From the NCBI GenBank assembly GCA_016861105.1, contig BOKS01000010.1, positions 62,001-126,000 of the forward strand: a DNA stretch of 64,000 nucleotides, read 5' to 3'. Source of the DNA: Betaproteobacteria bacterium (lineage in GTDB: Bacteria; Pseudomonadota; Gammaproteobacteria; Burkholderiales; Casimicrobiaceae). The notes below the pieces were generated by a model that ran no database searches, was not told the origin of the DNA, and was given only the letters and a program-made list of their open reading frames with translations. The first letter of the stretch is position 1; every line of letters begins with the position of its first letter. Below, one piece after another: positions 1-10,294 of this stretch. The position numbers were made by a program, and so were the translations under genes.

Positions 1-1
1 C

Positions 2-241
2 CGGCAGGACGCCGCGTACCGCGCGGACGTGCTGCCGCGCAGCATTGCGCGCGTCGCCGTCGAGGCCGGCGTGACCGACTTCTGGCGCAAGTACGTGGGC
101 GCCGACGACGACCCCGCCGCGGCCGTCGTCGGCCTCGACCGCTTCGGCGAGTCGGCGCCCGCCGCGGCGTTGTTCAGGCACTTCGGCATCACCGCCGAGC
201 GCGTGGCGGAGGCGGTCCGGGCCGTCACGGCGGCCCGATGA
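2..241 (+). CDS. tkt: transketolase, C-terminal fragment
   Basis: Only the last 79 or so codons are present; the reading frame is open to the left edge, so the gene begins outside the window. The tail contains an EAGVTDFWRKYVG-like stretch followed by VVGLDRFGESAPA and a LFRHFGIT helix, the standard end of the transketolase C-terminal domain. Transketolase moves two-carbon ketol units between sugar phosphates using thiamine diphosphate, in the pentose phosphate and Calvin pathways. The following gap-pgk-pyk genes fit the usual Burkholderiales central-carbon cluster. The GTG proposed at base 29 by the ORF track is internal and not a real start. Confidence 0.93.
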   Translation, partial: RQDAAYRADVLPRSIARVAVEAGVTDFWRKYVGADDDPAAAVVGLDRFGESAPAAALFRHFGITAERVAEAVRAVTAAR

Positions 242-275
242 CGTCCCCCGCGCCCGGGGCCGGCGGCTTTCGTGA

Positions 276-1466
<1,191 letters not shown>

Positions 1467-1479
1467 CGCCGCGGCCGGC

Positions 1480-1995
1480 ATGACCGCGCGCGCGGACGCC
1501 GTCGTCGTCCGGCCCATCGAGTTCCGCGACATCCCCGGCTTCCGCGAGGCGGTCGGGGCCGTCGCGGCGGAACGGCGCTGGCTCGCCCGCACGTCCGCGT
1601 TCTCGCTCGAGCAGACCGCCGTGTTCGTCGCCGGCAACATCGCGCACGGCCATCCGCAGTTCGTCGCCGACGACGGCGGCCGCGTGGTGGGCTGGTGCGA
1701 CATCTTCCCGGTCCCGCGCGAGGTCTCGCCGCACGTCGGCGTGCTGGGGATGGGCGTCCTGGCCGCCTGGCGCCGCCGCGGGCTCGGGCGGCGGCTGCTC
1801 GCCGCGGCGCTCGACGCCGCGCGGGGCCGCTTCGAGCAGGTCGACCTCGACGTGTACGGCGGCAACGCGGCCGCGCAGGCGCTCTACCGCGGCGCCGGCT
1901 TCGTCGAGCAGGGGCGCCGGCGCGGCGGGCGCAAGGTCGACGGCGTCTACGACGACGTGATCATCATGACCCGTTTCCTCGAGGAACCCCGATGA
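1480..1995 (+). CDS. GNAT family N-acetyltransferase
   Basis: A 171-residue protein of the GNAT fold. Motif A for acetyl-CoA is visible as [19 protein letters not shown] (about residues 92-110), followed by a motif-B-like [19 protein letters not shown] segment, the region that often precedes the substrate pocket. The acceptor substrate cannot be read from the sequence. The gene starts 13 bases after gap and its stop overlaps the pgk start as ATGA, so it is probably translated with pgk. An acetyltransferase inside a gap-pgk operon is not standard; acting on a metabolite or a protein of the cluster would be speculation. Confidence 0.85.
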   Translation: MTARADAVVVRPIEFRDIPGFREAVGAVAAERRWLARTSAFSLEQTAVFVAGNIAHGHPQFVADDGGRVVGWCDIFPVPREVSPHVGVLGMGVLAAWRRRGLGRRLLAAALDAARGRFEQVDLDVYGGNAAAQALYRGAGFVEQGRRRGGRKVDGVYDDVIIMTRFLEEPR

Positions 1996-3179
1996 GCAAC
2001 CTGAAGCGGCTCTCCGACATCGACGTGCGCGGCAGGAAGGTCTTCATCCGCGCCGACCTCAACGTGCCGCAGGACGACGCCGGCCGCATCACCGACGACA
2101 CGCGCATCCGCGCGTCGATCCCCGGCATCCGCGACGCGCTGGCGCGCGGCGCCGCCGTCATGGTGACCTCGCACCTCGGCCGCCCCACGGAGGGCCAGTT
2201 CTCGCCGGGCGACTCGCTGGCCCCGGTCGCCGCGCGGCTGGCCGAACTGCTCGGGCAGGACGTGCCGCTGGTGCGCGACTGGGTCGACGGCGGCGCGTGG
2301 CACCGCGACCTCGCGCCCGGCCAGGCGGTGCTGCTCGAGAACTGCCGCTTCAACAAGGGCGAGAAGAAGGACGACGAGCAGCTGTCGAAGCGGATGGCCG
2401 CGCTGTGCGAGGTGTACGTGAACGACGCGTTCGGGACGGCGCATCGCGCCGAGGCGACCACGCACGGGATCGCGCGCTTCGCCACCGTGGCGTGCGCCGG
2501 CCCGTTGATGGCTGCCGAGGTGGACGCGCTCACGCGCGCGCTGGCCGGCCCGCGCCGGCCGCTGGTGGCCATCGTCGCCGGCGCGAAGGTGTCGACGAAG
2601 CTCACCATCCTGCGCGCGCTGGCGGCGAAGGTGGACGCGCTGATCGTCGGCGGCGGCATCGCGAACACGTTCGTGCTCGCCGCCGGCGGGAGGATCGGGA
2701 AGTCGCTCGCCGAGCCGGAGCTCGTCGGCGAGGCGAAGGCCATCCTGGACGAGTATCCCGGCAAGGTCCCGGTGCCCATCGACGCGGTCACGGCGAAGCG
2801 CCTCGCCGCCGACGCCGAGCCGGTGCTGAAGGCCATCGAGAACCTCGACGACGACGACATGATCCTCGACGTCGGGCCGCAGAGCGTCGCGTTCCTCAGG
2901 ACCGCGATCGCGAAGGCCGGCACGATCGTGTGGAACGGGCCGATCGGCGTGTTCGAGATCGAGGCGTTCGCCGGCGGCACGCGGGCGATCGCCGAGGCGA
3001 TCGCGGCCTCCGACGCTTTCTCGATCGCGGGGGGCGGCGACACGATCGCGGCGATCAACAAGTTCGGCGTCGCCGACCGCATCTCGTACATCTCGACGGC
3101 GGGCGGCGCGTTCCTCGAGTTCCTCGAAGGCAAGAAGCTGCCCGCAGTCGCGATGCTGGAGGCGCGCGCCGCGGGGTAG
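1992..3179 (+). CDS. pgk: phosphoglycerate kinase
   Basis: Product of 395 residues, normal for bacterial PGK. It transfers phosphate between 1,3-bisphosphoglycerate and ADP. The N-terminal substrate-binding motif RADLNVP is near residue 20, SHLGRPTEG follows near residue 60, and the C-terminal nucleotide loop [16 protein letters not shown] is intact. The correct start is the ATG before [15 protein letters not shown], which overlaps the GNAT stop by four bases (ATGA); the ORF-track version beginning at 1695 reads through the GNAT gene in another frame. Translational coupling to the upstream GNAT gene is likely. Confidence 0.97.
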   Translation: MSNLKRLSDIDVRGRKVFIRADLNVPQDDAGRITDDTRIRASIPGIRDALARGAAVMVTSHLGRPTEGQFSPGDSLAPVAARLAELLGQDVPLVRDWVDGGAWHRDLAPGQAVLLENCRFNKGEKKDDEQLSKRMAALCEVYVNDAFGTAHRAEATTHGIARFATVACAGPLMAAEVDALTRALAGPRRPLVAIVAGAKVSTKLTILRALAAKVDALIVGGGIANTFVLAAGGRIGKSLAEPELVGEAKAILDEYPGKVPVPIDAVTAKRLAADAEPVLKAIENLDDDDMILDVGPQSVAFLRTAIAKAGTIVWNGPIGVFEIEAFAGGTRAIAEAIAASDAFSIAGGGDTIAAINKFGVADRISYISTAGGAFLEFLEGKKLPAVAMLEARAAG

Positions 3180-3196
3180 CCGCCGGCGGCGCGCGG

Positions 3197-3225
3197 TTGG
3201 CCGCGCCCGCGCGATCGCTTACCAT
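3197..3225 (+). promoter_or_regulatory. candidate sigma-70 promoter for pyk
   Basis: TTGGCC and TACCAT hexamers are separated by exactly 17 bases in the 93-base gap between pgk and pyk. The -35 element is weak. The predicted transcript would start near base 3232, about 40 bases before the GTG of pyk. Confidence 0.4.
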
Positions 3226-3272
3226 CGCAGGCTCGGCGGCCGCGCCGCGGCCGCCGCAGGAGCACCTCGTCC

Positions 3273-4700
3273 GTGTCCCGTTCCACGAAGATCGTCGCGA
3301 CGATCGGCCCCGCCTCCAGCACCCCGGAGGTGCTCGCCCGCATGCTCGCGGCCGGCGTCGACTGCGTGCGGCTCAACTTCTCGCACGGCACCGCGGCCGA
3401 CCACGTCGCGCGCGCCGGCGCGGTGCGCGCGGTCGCCCGCGAGCAGGGACGCGAGGTCGCCCTCATGGTCGACCTGCAGGGTCCGAAGATCCGCGTGGGG
3501 AAGTTCCGGGACGGCCGCGTCACGCTCGTGCCGGGCCAGGACTTCATTCTCGACGCGGAGTGCGAGCTGGGCGACGAGGCGCGCGCCGGCCTCGACTACA
3601 AGGAGCTGCCGCGCGACGTCGGGCCGGGCGCGGTCCTGCTGCTCGACGACGGGCTGATCCGCCTGTCCGTGACGCGCGTCGACGGGCCGCGCATCCACAC
3701 GCGCGTCGAGCTGGGCGGCGTCCTGTCGAACAACAAGGGCATCAACCGGATGGGCGGCGGACTGTCGGCGCCGGCGCTGACGTCGAAGGACATGGACGAC
3801 ATCAAGACGGCCGTGCAGCTCGAGGCCGACTACGTCGCCGTGTCGTTCCCGAAGAGCCGCGAGGACATGTACATGGCGCGCCAGCTGATCCGCGCGGCCG
3901 GCGGCCGCTCGCAGCTGATCGCGAAGATCGAGCGCGCCGAGGCGATCGCGGCGCTCGCCGAGATCATCGCCGCCTCCGACGGGATCATGGTGGCGCGCGG
4001 CGACCTCGCCGTCGAGGTCGGCAACGCGACGGTGCCCGGGTTGCAGAAGCGGATGATCCGGCTCGCCCGCGAGCAGAACAAGCTCACGATCACCGCGACG
4101 CAGATGATGGAGTCGATGATCGTCAACCCCGTCCCCACGCGCGCCGAGGTCTCCGACGTGGCGAACGCCGTGCTCGACGGCACCGACGCGGTGATGCTGT
4201 CCGCCGAGACCGCCGCGGGCAAGTATCCGGTCGAGACCGTCGAGACGATGGCGCAGGTGTGCGTCGAGGCGGAGAAGTCGGACGTGGTGGCGCTCGACCG
4301 CGACTTCCTCGACCGCACGTTCACGCGCATCGACCAGTCGATCGCGATGGCGACGCTGTTCGCGGCGTTCCACCTGAACGCCAAGGCGATCGTCGCGCTG
4401 ACGCAGTCGGGGTCGACCGCGCTGTGGATGTCGCGACTGAACGCCGGCTGCCCGATCTACGCGCTCACGCCGGAGACGGCGAGCCTGCGCAAGATGGCGC
4501 TCTACCGCAACGTCCGCCCGCTCTACCTCGAGCAGCACGGCGACCGCGACATGGTGCTGAAGCTCGCCGAGGACCTGCTGGTCGCCGCGGGCAAGGTCCA
4601 GGCCGGCGACATGATGGTGCTGACGATCGGCGAGCCGCTCGGCAAGTCGGGCGGCACCAACACGATGAAGATCGTGAGGGTCGGCGACAGCCGGCCCTGA
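3273..4700 (+). CDS. pyk: pyruvate kinase
   Basis: Product of 475 residues. It converts phosphoenolpyruvate and ADP to pyruvate and ATP. The N-terminus TKIVATIGPAS is diagnostic. The active-site region with its catalytic lysine appears as LIAKIERAEA, followed by GIMVARGDLAVEVG and the substrate loop ATQMMESM. The C-terminal domain (about residues 350-475) keeps the fold used for allosteric control. The start is GTG, chosen because it lies directly before SRSTKIVATIGPAS and there is no competing ATG. Fourth member of the tkt-gap-pgk-pyk run; the next gene is convergent. Confidence 0.97.
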   Translation: MSRSTKIVATIGPASSTPEVLARMLAAGVDCVRLNFSHGTAADHVARAGAVRAVAREQGREVALMVDLQGPKIRVGKFRDGRVTLVPGQDFILDAECELGDEARAGLDYKELPRDVGPGAVLLLDDGLIRLSVTRVDGPRIHTRVELGGVLSNNKGINRMGGGLSAPALTSKDMDDIKTAVQLEADYVAVSFPKSREDMYMARQLIRAAGGRSQLIAKIERAEAIAALAEIIAASDGIMVARGDLAVEVGNATVPGLQKRMIRLAREQNKLTITATQMMESMIVNPVPTRAEVSDVANAVLDGTDAVMLSAETAAGKYPVETVETMAQVCVEAEKSDVVALDRDFLDRTFTRIDQSIAMATLFAAFHLNAKAIVALTQSGSTALWMSRLNAGCPIYALTPETASLRKMALYRNVRPLYLEQHGDRDMVLKLAEDLLVAAGKVQAGDMMVLTIGEPLGKSGGTNTMKIVRVGDSRP

Positions 4701-4769
4701 CGGCTTCGGCGACCGCTCACCCGCGGCCGCTCCTGCGGTCGCGGCGTGAAGGGCGCGGACCGCGGCGCC

Positions 4770-5399
4770 TCAGCGCCCGGCCTTCGCCTTGCGTTCGGCG
4801 GCGAGCTTCGCCCAGTCGGTCGGCCCGTCGACGAAGCGGCGGCGCAGCTGCTCGAGCGCGTACGCGTTGCCCCACGCGAAGTGCTTGTGCACGCTGTCGA
4901 ACGCGGCGCCGGGACCGATGCCCGGCGTGACCAGCGTGACGAGCGTCGCGTCCGCCCCGGCGGGCTCCAGGAACAGCACCGTGTGCAGCGACTGGAAGGC
5001 CGCGACGTCGAACGGCACCTTCGTCGGCGCCTGCACGTTGCGCATCGCGAGCATGCGGCCCGGGACCATCGCGACGACCTGGTTGCGGATGTTCTCGCGG
5101 TCGCCCGGCTTCGCGTCGGGGTCGTAGCTCGACTCGACGACCTCGCCGAGCCGGAACGCGCCGGTCGCGAACGGCACGGCCCAGCTGCGGAAGCCCTCGA
5201 CGGTCGACACCGCTGCCCACACGGCCGGCGGCGGCGCCGGCACGACGATCCGCAGCTCGATCGTGCGCGTCCCGTCGGGCGCGACGGACGACCGATCGTC
5301 CACGGCGGGCGGCGCCTGCCCCGCCGCGGATGCGGCGAGCCCGATCAGCGCAGCGGCGAGCGCGGCGCGGAAGGCGCGAGAAAGCGGCAGGTGGGCCAC
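4770..5399 (-). CDS. secreted SRPBCC-fold protein
   Basis: A 209-residue protein with a clear signal peptide (hydrophobic AALAAALIGLAASAAG, likely cleaved near residue 27). The mature part follows the SRPBCC/START-like plan: TIELRIVVPAPPPAVWAAVS begins the first strand, then VEGFRSWA, and a long C-terminal helix from DSVHKHFAWGNAYALEQLRRRF. Such proteins bind hydrophobic ligands in a deep pocket; the ligand is unknown. It converges with pyk and diverges from the TetR gene, with the palindromic operator between them, so TetR control is plausible. Confidence 0.7.
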   Translation of the reverse strand: MAHLPLSRAFRAALAAALIGLAASAAGQAPPAVDDRSSVAPDGTRTIELRIVVPAPPPAVWAAVSTVEGFRSWAVPFATGAFRLGEVVESSYDPDAKPGDRENIRNQVVAMVPGRMLAMRNVQAPTKVPFDVAAFQSLHTVLFLEPAGADATLVTLVTPGIGPGAAFDSVHKHFAWGNAYALEQLRRRFVDGPTDWAKLAAERKAKAGR

Positions 5400-5489
5400 G
5401 GCAGCCTCCGGAGGCGGGCGAAAGCGCGCAGCATACGCAAATCCGGCGAGCCGTGCGCGCGCCGGCGCCTGCGTTCCGGCTTGCGATCC

Positions 5490-5507
5490 GGTAACCGGTT
5501 GGTTACC
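5490..5507. promoter_or_regulatory. palindromic operator, likely TetR site
   Basis: GGTAACC and GGTTACC form a perfect 7-base inverted repeat around a 4-base spacer, ending 8 bases before the TetR ATG. Size, symmetry and position match autoregulatory TetR operators. It sits in the 116-base gap between the divergent SRPBCC and TetR genes, so one bound dimer could repress both. Confidence 0.6.
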
Positions 5508-5515
5508 ATGCGGGC

Positions 5516-6244
5516 ATGCCGCGGGACAACGCCGATCCGCCCGTGCGCCGTCCGCTCGCGCGGGGCGCGACGCGCGGACGTGGCGACGGCGCGCCGGCGC
5601 GCGACGCCGGCCGTACGCGCGCCGCGATCCTGGCCGGCGCGATCGCCGAGTTCGCCGCGCACGGGCTCGGCGGTGCGCGCGTCGACCGCATCGCGCAGCG
5701 CGCCCGCGTCAACAAGCGCATGCTCTACCACTACTTCGGCGCCAAGGACGCGCTCTACCTCGCGGCCCTCGAGGCCGCCTACGAGCGCATCCGCAGCGAG
5801 GAGCAGCGGCTCGACCTCGCCCACCTGCCCCCCGAGCAGGGCGTGCGCGAGCTGGTCGCGTTCACGTGGCGCTACTTCCTCGCGCACCCGGAGTTCATGT
5901 CGCTCCTCAACACGGAGAACCTCCACCGCGCGCGCCACCTGCGGCGCTCGCGCAAGATCCGCGCGCTTCACTCCCCGCTGGTCGCCACGCTGTCGGAGCT
6001 GCTCGAGCGCGGCCGGCGCGACGGCGTGTTCCGCGGCGGCGTCGACGCGGTGCAGCTCTACGTGTCGATCGCGGCGCTGGGCTACTTCTACCTGTCGAAC
6101 AGCCACACGCTGTCGACGATCTTCGGCCGCAACCTGCGCGCGCCGCGCGCGCTCGCCGAGCGGCTCGAGCACATCACCGGGCTCGTGATGTCCGCGCTGC
6201 GGCCCGGGACGGACCTGCGCGCGCCCGCCGAGGCGCCGGGATGA
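5516..6244 (+). CDS. TetR/AcrR family transcriptional regulator
   Basis: A 242-residue regulator. The helix-turn-helix lies near residues 35-85: RAAILAGAIAEFAAHGLGGARVDRIAQRARVNKRMLYHYFGAKDALY, a textbook TetR N-domain. The C-terminal ligand domain (about residues 90-230) is helical with no recognisable ligand motif; its arrangement resembles the RutR/PsrA-like group. The ATG was chosen because it follows the palindromic operator directly and precedes a basic N-terminal tail. It lies 76 bases upstream of the TctC gene on the same strand and is the obvious local regulator of the transporter and catabolic genes, though no second operator copy was seen before tctC. Confidence 0.9.
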   Translation: MPRDNADPPVRRPLARGATRGRGDGAPARDAGRTRAAILAGAIAEFAAHGLGGARVDRIAQRARVNKRMLYHYFGAKDALYLAALEAAYERIRSEEQRLDLAHLPPEQGVRELVAFTWRYFLAHPEFMSLLNTENLHRARHLRRSRKIRALHSPLVATLSELLERGRRDGVFRGGVDAVQLYVSIAALGYFYLSNSHTLSTIFGRNLRAPRALAERLEHITGLVMSALRPGTDLRAPAEAPG

Positions 6245-6320
6245 CTTTCCCCACCAGGTGACCGGCGGCGCGCGGGCACGGCCCGCCCGGCCCCGGAACC
6301 TCACGAAGGAGGTGCACAGC

Positions 6321-7334
6321 ATGGATCGCAGCAAGAGGTCGTTCGTCGCCGCCGGCGTCATCGCCGGCCTCGCGATCGCCGTCGGCGCGCCCGCAGCGGC
6401 GCAGTGGAAGCCCGACAAGCCGGTCACGATCATCGTGCCGTGGGCCGCGGGCGGGTCGACCGACCAGGTCACGCGCGTCACCGCGGCCGAGCTCGAGAAG
6501 GCGCTCGGGCAGAAGGTCGTGATCCTCAACCAGCCGGGCGCGTCGGGGTCGATCGGCACGAAGAACGCGCTGGAGGCCCCGAAGGACGGCTACACGTGGA
6601 CGGCGGGCGCCGCGAAGGACCTCGGCACCTACCGCACGCTCGGCATGCTCGAGACGAACGTCAAGGACTGGAACCTCTATCTCAACGTCGCGCACATCGC
6701 CGTCGTCGGCGTCAACGCCAACGCGCCGTACAAGGACATGAACGACCTGCTCGCGGCGATGAAGGCGAAGCCGGGCGCGATCGGCGTGGCGACGGCGGGC
6801 GTCAACTCCAGCGGCCACTCGGCCATCGAGGCCATCGCGAAGGCGACGGGCATCAAGTACAAGCACGTGACCTACGACGGCGGCAACCCAGCGGTCGTCG
6901 CCACCGTGGCCGGCGAGACCGAGGTCACGACGCAGCTCGCCGCCGAGCAGACCGAGATGATCCGGGCGAAGCGCATCCGCGCCCTCGCGGTCGTCGGCGA
7001 CAAGCCGCTGGAGATCGAGGGCGTGGGCGTCATCCCGCCGCTGTCGCAGTTCGTCCCCGGCTTCAAGGACCCGATCAACTACTTCGGGATCTTCGTGCCG
7101 AAGGGCGTGCCCGCGCAGGTCACGCAGACGCTCGACCGCGTCTGGGCCAACGACATCGCGAAGTCCGAGGCGCTGAGGAAGTACGCCACGTCCCGCGGCG
7201 CACTGTTCGCCCCGATCGCCGGCGAGGCGGCGCAGGCGGCCGTGTTCCCCGCGGTGCAGTCCTACGCGTGGACGCAGTTCGACGCCGGCAAGGCGAAGGC
7301 GTCGCCGGACACGCTGGGCATCCCCAGGCCGTGA
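6321..7334 (+). CDS. tctC: TctC/Bug-type periplasmic substrate-binding protein
   Basis: A 337-residue binding protein of the tripartite tricarboxylate transporter (TTT) family. The signal peptide covers about residues 1-28 (SFVAAGVIAGLAIAVGAPAAAQ). The mature protein opens with WKPDKPVTIIVPWAAGGSTD, the conserved Bug ligand-loop start, and NQPGASGSIGTKNAL follows near residue 75. The ATG was chosen for its excellent AAGGAGGTG ribosome site eight bases upstream; the longer ORF start has no signal-peptide logic. It delivers a carboxylated substrate to TctAB encoded immediately downstream. Substrate unknown; the neighbouring enzymes suggest a sugar acid or related polyol acid. Confidence 0.92.
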   Translation: MDRSKRSFVAAGVIAGLAIAVGAPAAAQWKPDKPVTIIVPWAAGGSTDQVTRVTAAELEKALGQKVVILNQPGASGSIGTKNALEAPKDGYTWTAGAAKDLGTYRTLGMLETNVKDWNLYLNVAHIAVVGVNANAPYKDMNDLLAAMKAKPGAIGVATAGVNSSGHSAIEAIAKATGIKYKHVTYDGGNPAVVATVAGETEVTTQLAAEQTEMIRAKRIRALAVVGDKPLEIEGVGVIPPLSQFVPGFKDPINYFGIFVPKGVPAQVTQTLDRVWANDIAKSEALRKYATSRGALFAPIAGEAAQAAVFPAVQSYAWTQFDAGKAKASPDTLGIPRP

Positions 7335-7395
7335 GCCGTCCAGGGCGGCCGGCGCGCAGCGTCGGCCGCCCGCGCCTCGCGCGGAGCCGCACGCC

Positions 7396-7908
7396 GTGAC
7401 CAATGCCTCGCCCCGCGCCGACCTCGTGCAGTCGGCGGCGTGGATCGCGCTCGGCCTGGCGATCGTGGCCGGCGCGCTCCAGATGGACCGCATGGAGCGC
7501 TTTGGCGCCAAGCTGTACATGGCCCCGGGCCTGGTGCCCGGCGTCCTCGGCGGCGCGATCGCGCTGCTCGGATCGGTGCTGCTCGTGCGCTCCGTGCGGC
7601 GCGGCGCGCTGGCGACGCTCGGCCAGCCCTGGTGGCCCGCCGCCGCCGCGCGCGCGACGCTGGCCCGGGCGGGACTGGCGATCGCCCTGACGCTGCTCTA
7701 CACGCTGGTGCTCGTCGGCCACGGCCTGCCCTTCTGGCTGGTCACGATCGGCTTCGTCTTCGTCTTCCTGCTCGTGTTCGACCTGCCCGAGCGGCAGGCC
7801 GCCGGACAGGTCGTGCGCGGAGTGGTCATCGCGGCGCTGGTCGCCGTCGCGACCTCCGCCATCGTCACGCTGCTGTTCGAGCGCGTCTTCCTCGTGCGGA
7901 TGCCCTGA
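7396..7908 (+). CDS. tctB: TctB small membrane subunit of a TTT transporter
   Basis: A 170-residue membrane protein with four predicted transmembrane segments: SAAWIALGLAIVAGALQM, a VPGVLGGAIALLGSVLLV helix, ALTLLYTLVLVGHGLPF, and the C-terminal pair around VVIAALVAVATSAIVTLLF. This matches the small TctB subunit, which is poorly conserved but always encoded between TctC and TctA as here. GTG start. The tctA start follows four bases after the stop, indicating one operon. Confidence 0.88.
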   Translation: MTNASPRADLVQSAAWIALGLAIVAGALQMDRMERFGAKLYMAPGLVPGVLGGAIALLGSVLLVRSVRRGALATLGQPWWPAAAARATLARAGLAIALTLLYTLVLVGHGLPFWLVTIGFVFVFLLVFDLPERQAAGQVVRGVVIAALVAVATSAIVTLLFERVFLVRMP

Positions 7909-7912
7909 AGCG

Positions 7913-9424
7913 ATGTTCGGCGGCCTGCTCGCGTTCGGCCACTCGGTCGCGTCGTTCGCGACGCCCGAGTCGCTGTTCTGGGTCGCGCTGTCCACGTTCG
8001 TCGGCATCGTGATCGGTGCGCTGCCCGGCCTCACCGCGACGATGGGGCTCACGCTGATGACGACGATGACGCTCAAGCTCGAGCCGAACCTCGCGCTGCT
8101 CATCCTCATCTGCACGTACGTCGGTGCGATCTACGGCGGCTCGCGCTCGGCGATCCTCCTCAACATCCCCGGCACGCCGGCCAACGCCGCCGCCTGCATC
8201 GACGGCCACCAGCTCGCCCGTCAGGGCCTCGCCGGGCAGGCGATGGGCATCGCCACGTCCGGGTCGGTACTGGGCACGCTGATCGGCATGCTGTTCCTCG
8301 CCTGGTTCACGCCGCTGCTCGGCGAGATGGCGCTCAAGTTCGGCGCCTACGAGTTCTTCTGGCTGGCGCTGTTCGGCGTCGTCATCTCGGGGACGCTGAC
8401 CGGCACGGACCCGCTGAAGGGCTGGATCGCGGGGACGGCCGGCCTGTTCATCGCCGGTATCGGCCAGGAGGCGCAGTTCGCCTACGAGCGCTTCGCGTTC
8501 GGCAACCGCGACCTCGCCGGCGGCATCGCGCTGGTGCCGGCGCTGGTCGGTGCCTTCGGGCTCGCGGAGCTGCTCGTCTCGATCAAGGAGCGGCAGGGCA
8601 CCGTCGCTATCAGCCCGTTCGACTCGGTGCTCCCGCGCCTGCGCGACATCGCCGCGTACTGGCGGACGATCGCGCGCTCGGGCGTCATCGGCACCTTCTG
8701 CGGGATCATCCCCGGCGTCGGCGAGGACGTCGGCGCCTGGTCGTCGTACGCGGCGGCGAAGCGCGCGAGCAAGGAGCCGGAGAAGTTCGGCAAGGGCTCG
8801 GTCGAGGGTCTGATGGCGGCGGAGACCGGCGACAACGCCTGCGTCCCCGGCGCGGTGATCCCGGTGCTGACGCTCGCCATCCCCGGCTCGGCGCCGGCGG
8901 CGGTGCTGCTCGCCGCGATGCTGATCCACGGCGTGCGGCCGGGCCCGCTGATCATGGTGGAGGCGCCGCAGTTCGTCTACGACGTCGTCGCCATGATGCT
9001 GTTCGCGTCGCTGGGAATCCTGTTCTACGGGCTCACGCTCACGCGCTTCATGATCCGCGTGCTGCAGGTGCCCAAGACGATCATCGTGCCGATCATCCTC
9101 GTGCTGTGCACGATCGGCACCTTCGCGCTCGCCGGGCGCCTGTTCGACGTCTACGTGATGGTGGCGTTCGGCATCCTCGGCTTCGTGCTGCGCTCCTTCA
9201 ACTACCCGATGGCGCCGCTGGTGCTCGGCATCGTGCTGGGCGACCTGCTCGAGAAGAACCTGCGCCGCGGGCTGGTGCTCTCCGACGGCGACCTCGCGCC
9301 GTTCTTCACGCGGCCGATCTCCGCGGTGCTGTGCACGATCATCGCGCTGGTGGTGCTGTTCCGCTTCGAGTGGATGCGCCGCCTCGCCGCGCGGCTCGCG
9401 CCGCGCCGGAGGACGGCCGCGTGA
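7913..9424 (+). CDS. tctA: TctA large permease subunit of a TTT transporter
   Basis: A 503-residue, roughly twelve-helix permease. It contains the duplicated conserved TctA motifs: GALPGLTATMGLTLM in the first half and CGIIPGVGEDVGAW in the second, plus YGGSRSAILLNIPGTPANAA and AVIPVLTLAIPGSAPAAVLLAAM. Together with TctC and TctB it imports a carboxylate using an ion gradient. The stop codon overlaps the GTG start of the next gene (GTGA), tying transport to the downstream catabolic enzymes. Confidence 0.95.
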   Translation: MFGGLLAFGHSVASFATPESLFWVALSTFVGIVIGALPGLTATMGLTLMTTMTLKLEPNLALLILICTYVGAIYGGSRSAILLNIPGTPANAAACIDGHQLARQGLAGQAMGIATSGSVLGTLIGMLFLAWFTPLLGEMALKFGAYEFFWLALFGVVISGTLTGTDPLKGWIAGTAGLFIAGIGQEAQFAYERFAFGNRDLAGGIALVPALVGAFGLAELLVSIKERQGTVAISPFDSVLPRLRDIAAYWRTIARSGVIGTFCGIIPGVGEDVGAWSSYAAAKRASKEPEKFGKGSVEGLMAAETGDNACVPGAVIPVLTLAIPGSAPAAVLLAAMLIHGVRPGPLIMVEAPQFVYDVVAMMLFASLGILFYGLTLTRFMIRVLQVPKTIIVPIILVLCTIGTFALAGRLFDVYVMVAFGILGFVLRSFNYPMAPLVLGIVLGDLLEKNLRRGLVLSDGDLAPFFTRPISAVLCTIIALVVLFRFEWMRRLAARLAPRRRTAA

Positions 9425-10266
9425 GGCTCGCGCTGTGCAACGAGGTGCTGCGCCACCGCGACTTCGCATCGCAGTGCGAGCGCGCGGCGGCGCTCGGGTA
9501 CGACGGCCTCGAGGTCGCCCCGTTCACGCTCGCGGACGATCCGCTGGCGATGACGGTGGCGCGGCGCGCGCAGGCGCGGCGCGCGGCGAACGAGGCCGGC
9601 GTGGCGATCACCGGCCTGCACTGGCTGCTCGTCAAGCCCGACGGCCTGTCGGTGACGCACCCGGACGCCGCGGTCCGCGTCCGCACGATCGAGGCGATGC
9701 GCCGGCTCGTGGCGCTGTGCGTCGACCTCGGCGGCCGCTACCTCGTCCACGGGTCGCCGGCGCAGCGGCGCACGCCGGAAGGCGTGCCGCCGGCGACGGC
9801 GCGGGCGTGGATCGGCGAGGCGCTCGCGGCGGTCGCGCCGCTCGCCGAGCAGGCCGGCGTGCTCTACCTGGTCGAGCCCCTGCCGCGCGACGAGACCGAC
9901 CAGGTGAACACGCTCGACGAGGCGGCGGCGCTGGTCCGCGCGGTCGGCTCGCCGGCCGTGGCGACGATGCTGGACACCAAGTCGGCGTCGCTCGCCGAGA
10001 CGGCGAGTCCCGCCGAGCTCGTCGCGCGCTGGCTGCCCACCGGGCTGCTCCGCCACGTGCAGCTCAACGACCGCAACCGGCGTGCGCCCGGACAGGGGCG
10101 CGACCGCTTCGACGCCGTGCTCGCTGCGCTCGCCGACGGCGGCTACGACGGCGACCTCGCGGTCGAGCCGTTCGACTACGTGCCCGACGGCGACGGCTGC
10201 GCGGCGTTCGCCGCGGGCTACGTACGCGGCGTGCTCGACAGCGTGCGCGCGCGCCGGCCTTCCTGA
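9421..10266 (+). CDS. sugar phosphate isomerase/epimerase-like TIM-barrel protein (first copy)
   Basis: A 281-residue protein of the xylose-isomerase-like TIM-barrel superfamily. It begins VRLALCNEVLRHRDFASQCERAAALGYDGLEVAPF, the typical first strand and helix. Metal ligands expected in the family are visible: YLVEPLPRDE (Glu), ATMLDTKSA (Asp), LRHVQLNDRNR (His/Asp) and LAVEPFDY (Glu). Such enzymes isomerise, epimerise or dehydrate keto-sugars and inositol derivatives. The start is GTG, overlapping the tctA stop by four bases. It belongs with the Gfo/Idh/MocA and DUF993 genes in one probable pathway; exact reaction unknown. Confidence 0.85.
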   Translation: MRLALCNEVLRHRDFASQCERAAALGYDGLEVAPFTLADDPLAMTVARRAQARRAANEAGVAITGLHWLLVKPDGLSVTHPDAAVRVRTIEAMRRLVALCVDLGGRYLVHGSPAQRRTPEGVPPATARAWIGEALAAVAPLAEQAGVLYLVEPLPRDETDQVNTLDEAAALVRAVGSPAVATMLDTKSASLAETASPAELVARWLPTGLLRHVQLNDRNRRAPGQGRDRFDAVLAALADGGYDGDLAVEPFDYVPDGDGCAAFAAGYVRGVLDSVRARRPS

Positions 10267-10294
10267 ACCCCGCACACACCCACGGACCCCGACG

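Noticed and set aside
4709-4742. Hairpin GCGACCGC / GCGGTCGC after pyk
   Set aside because: Stem of eight bases with an 18-base loop and no T-tract; GC-rich DNA yields such stems often. Not strong enough for a terminator call.
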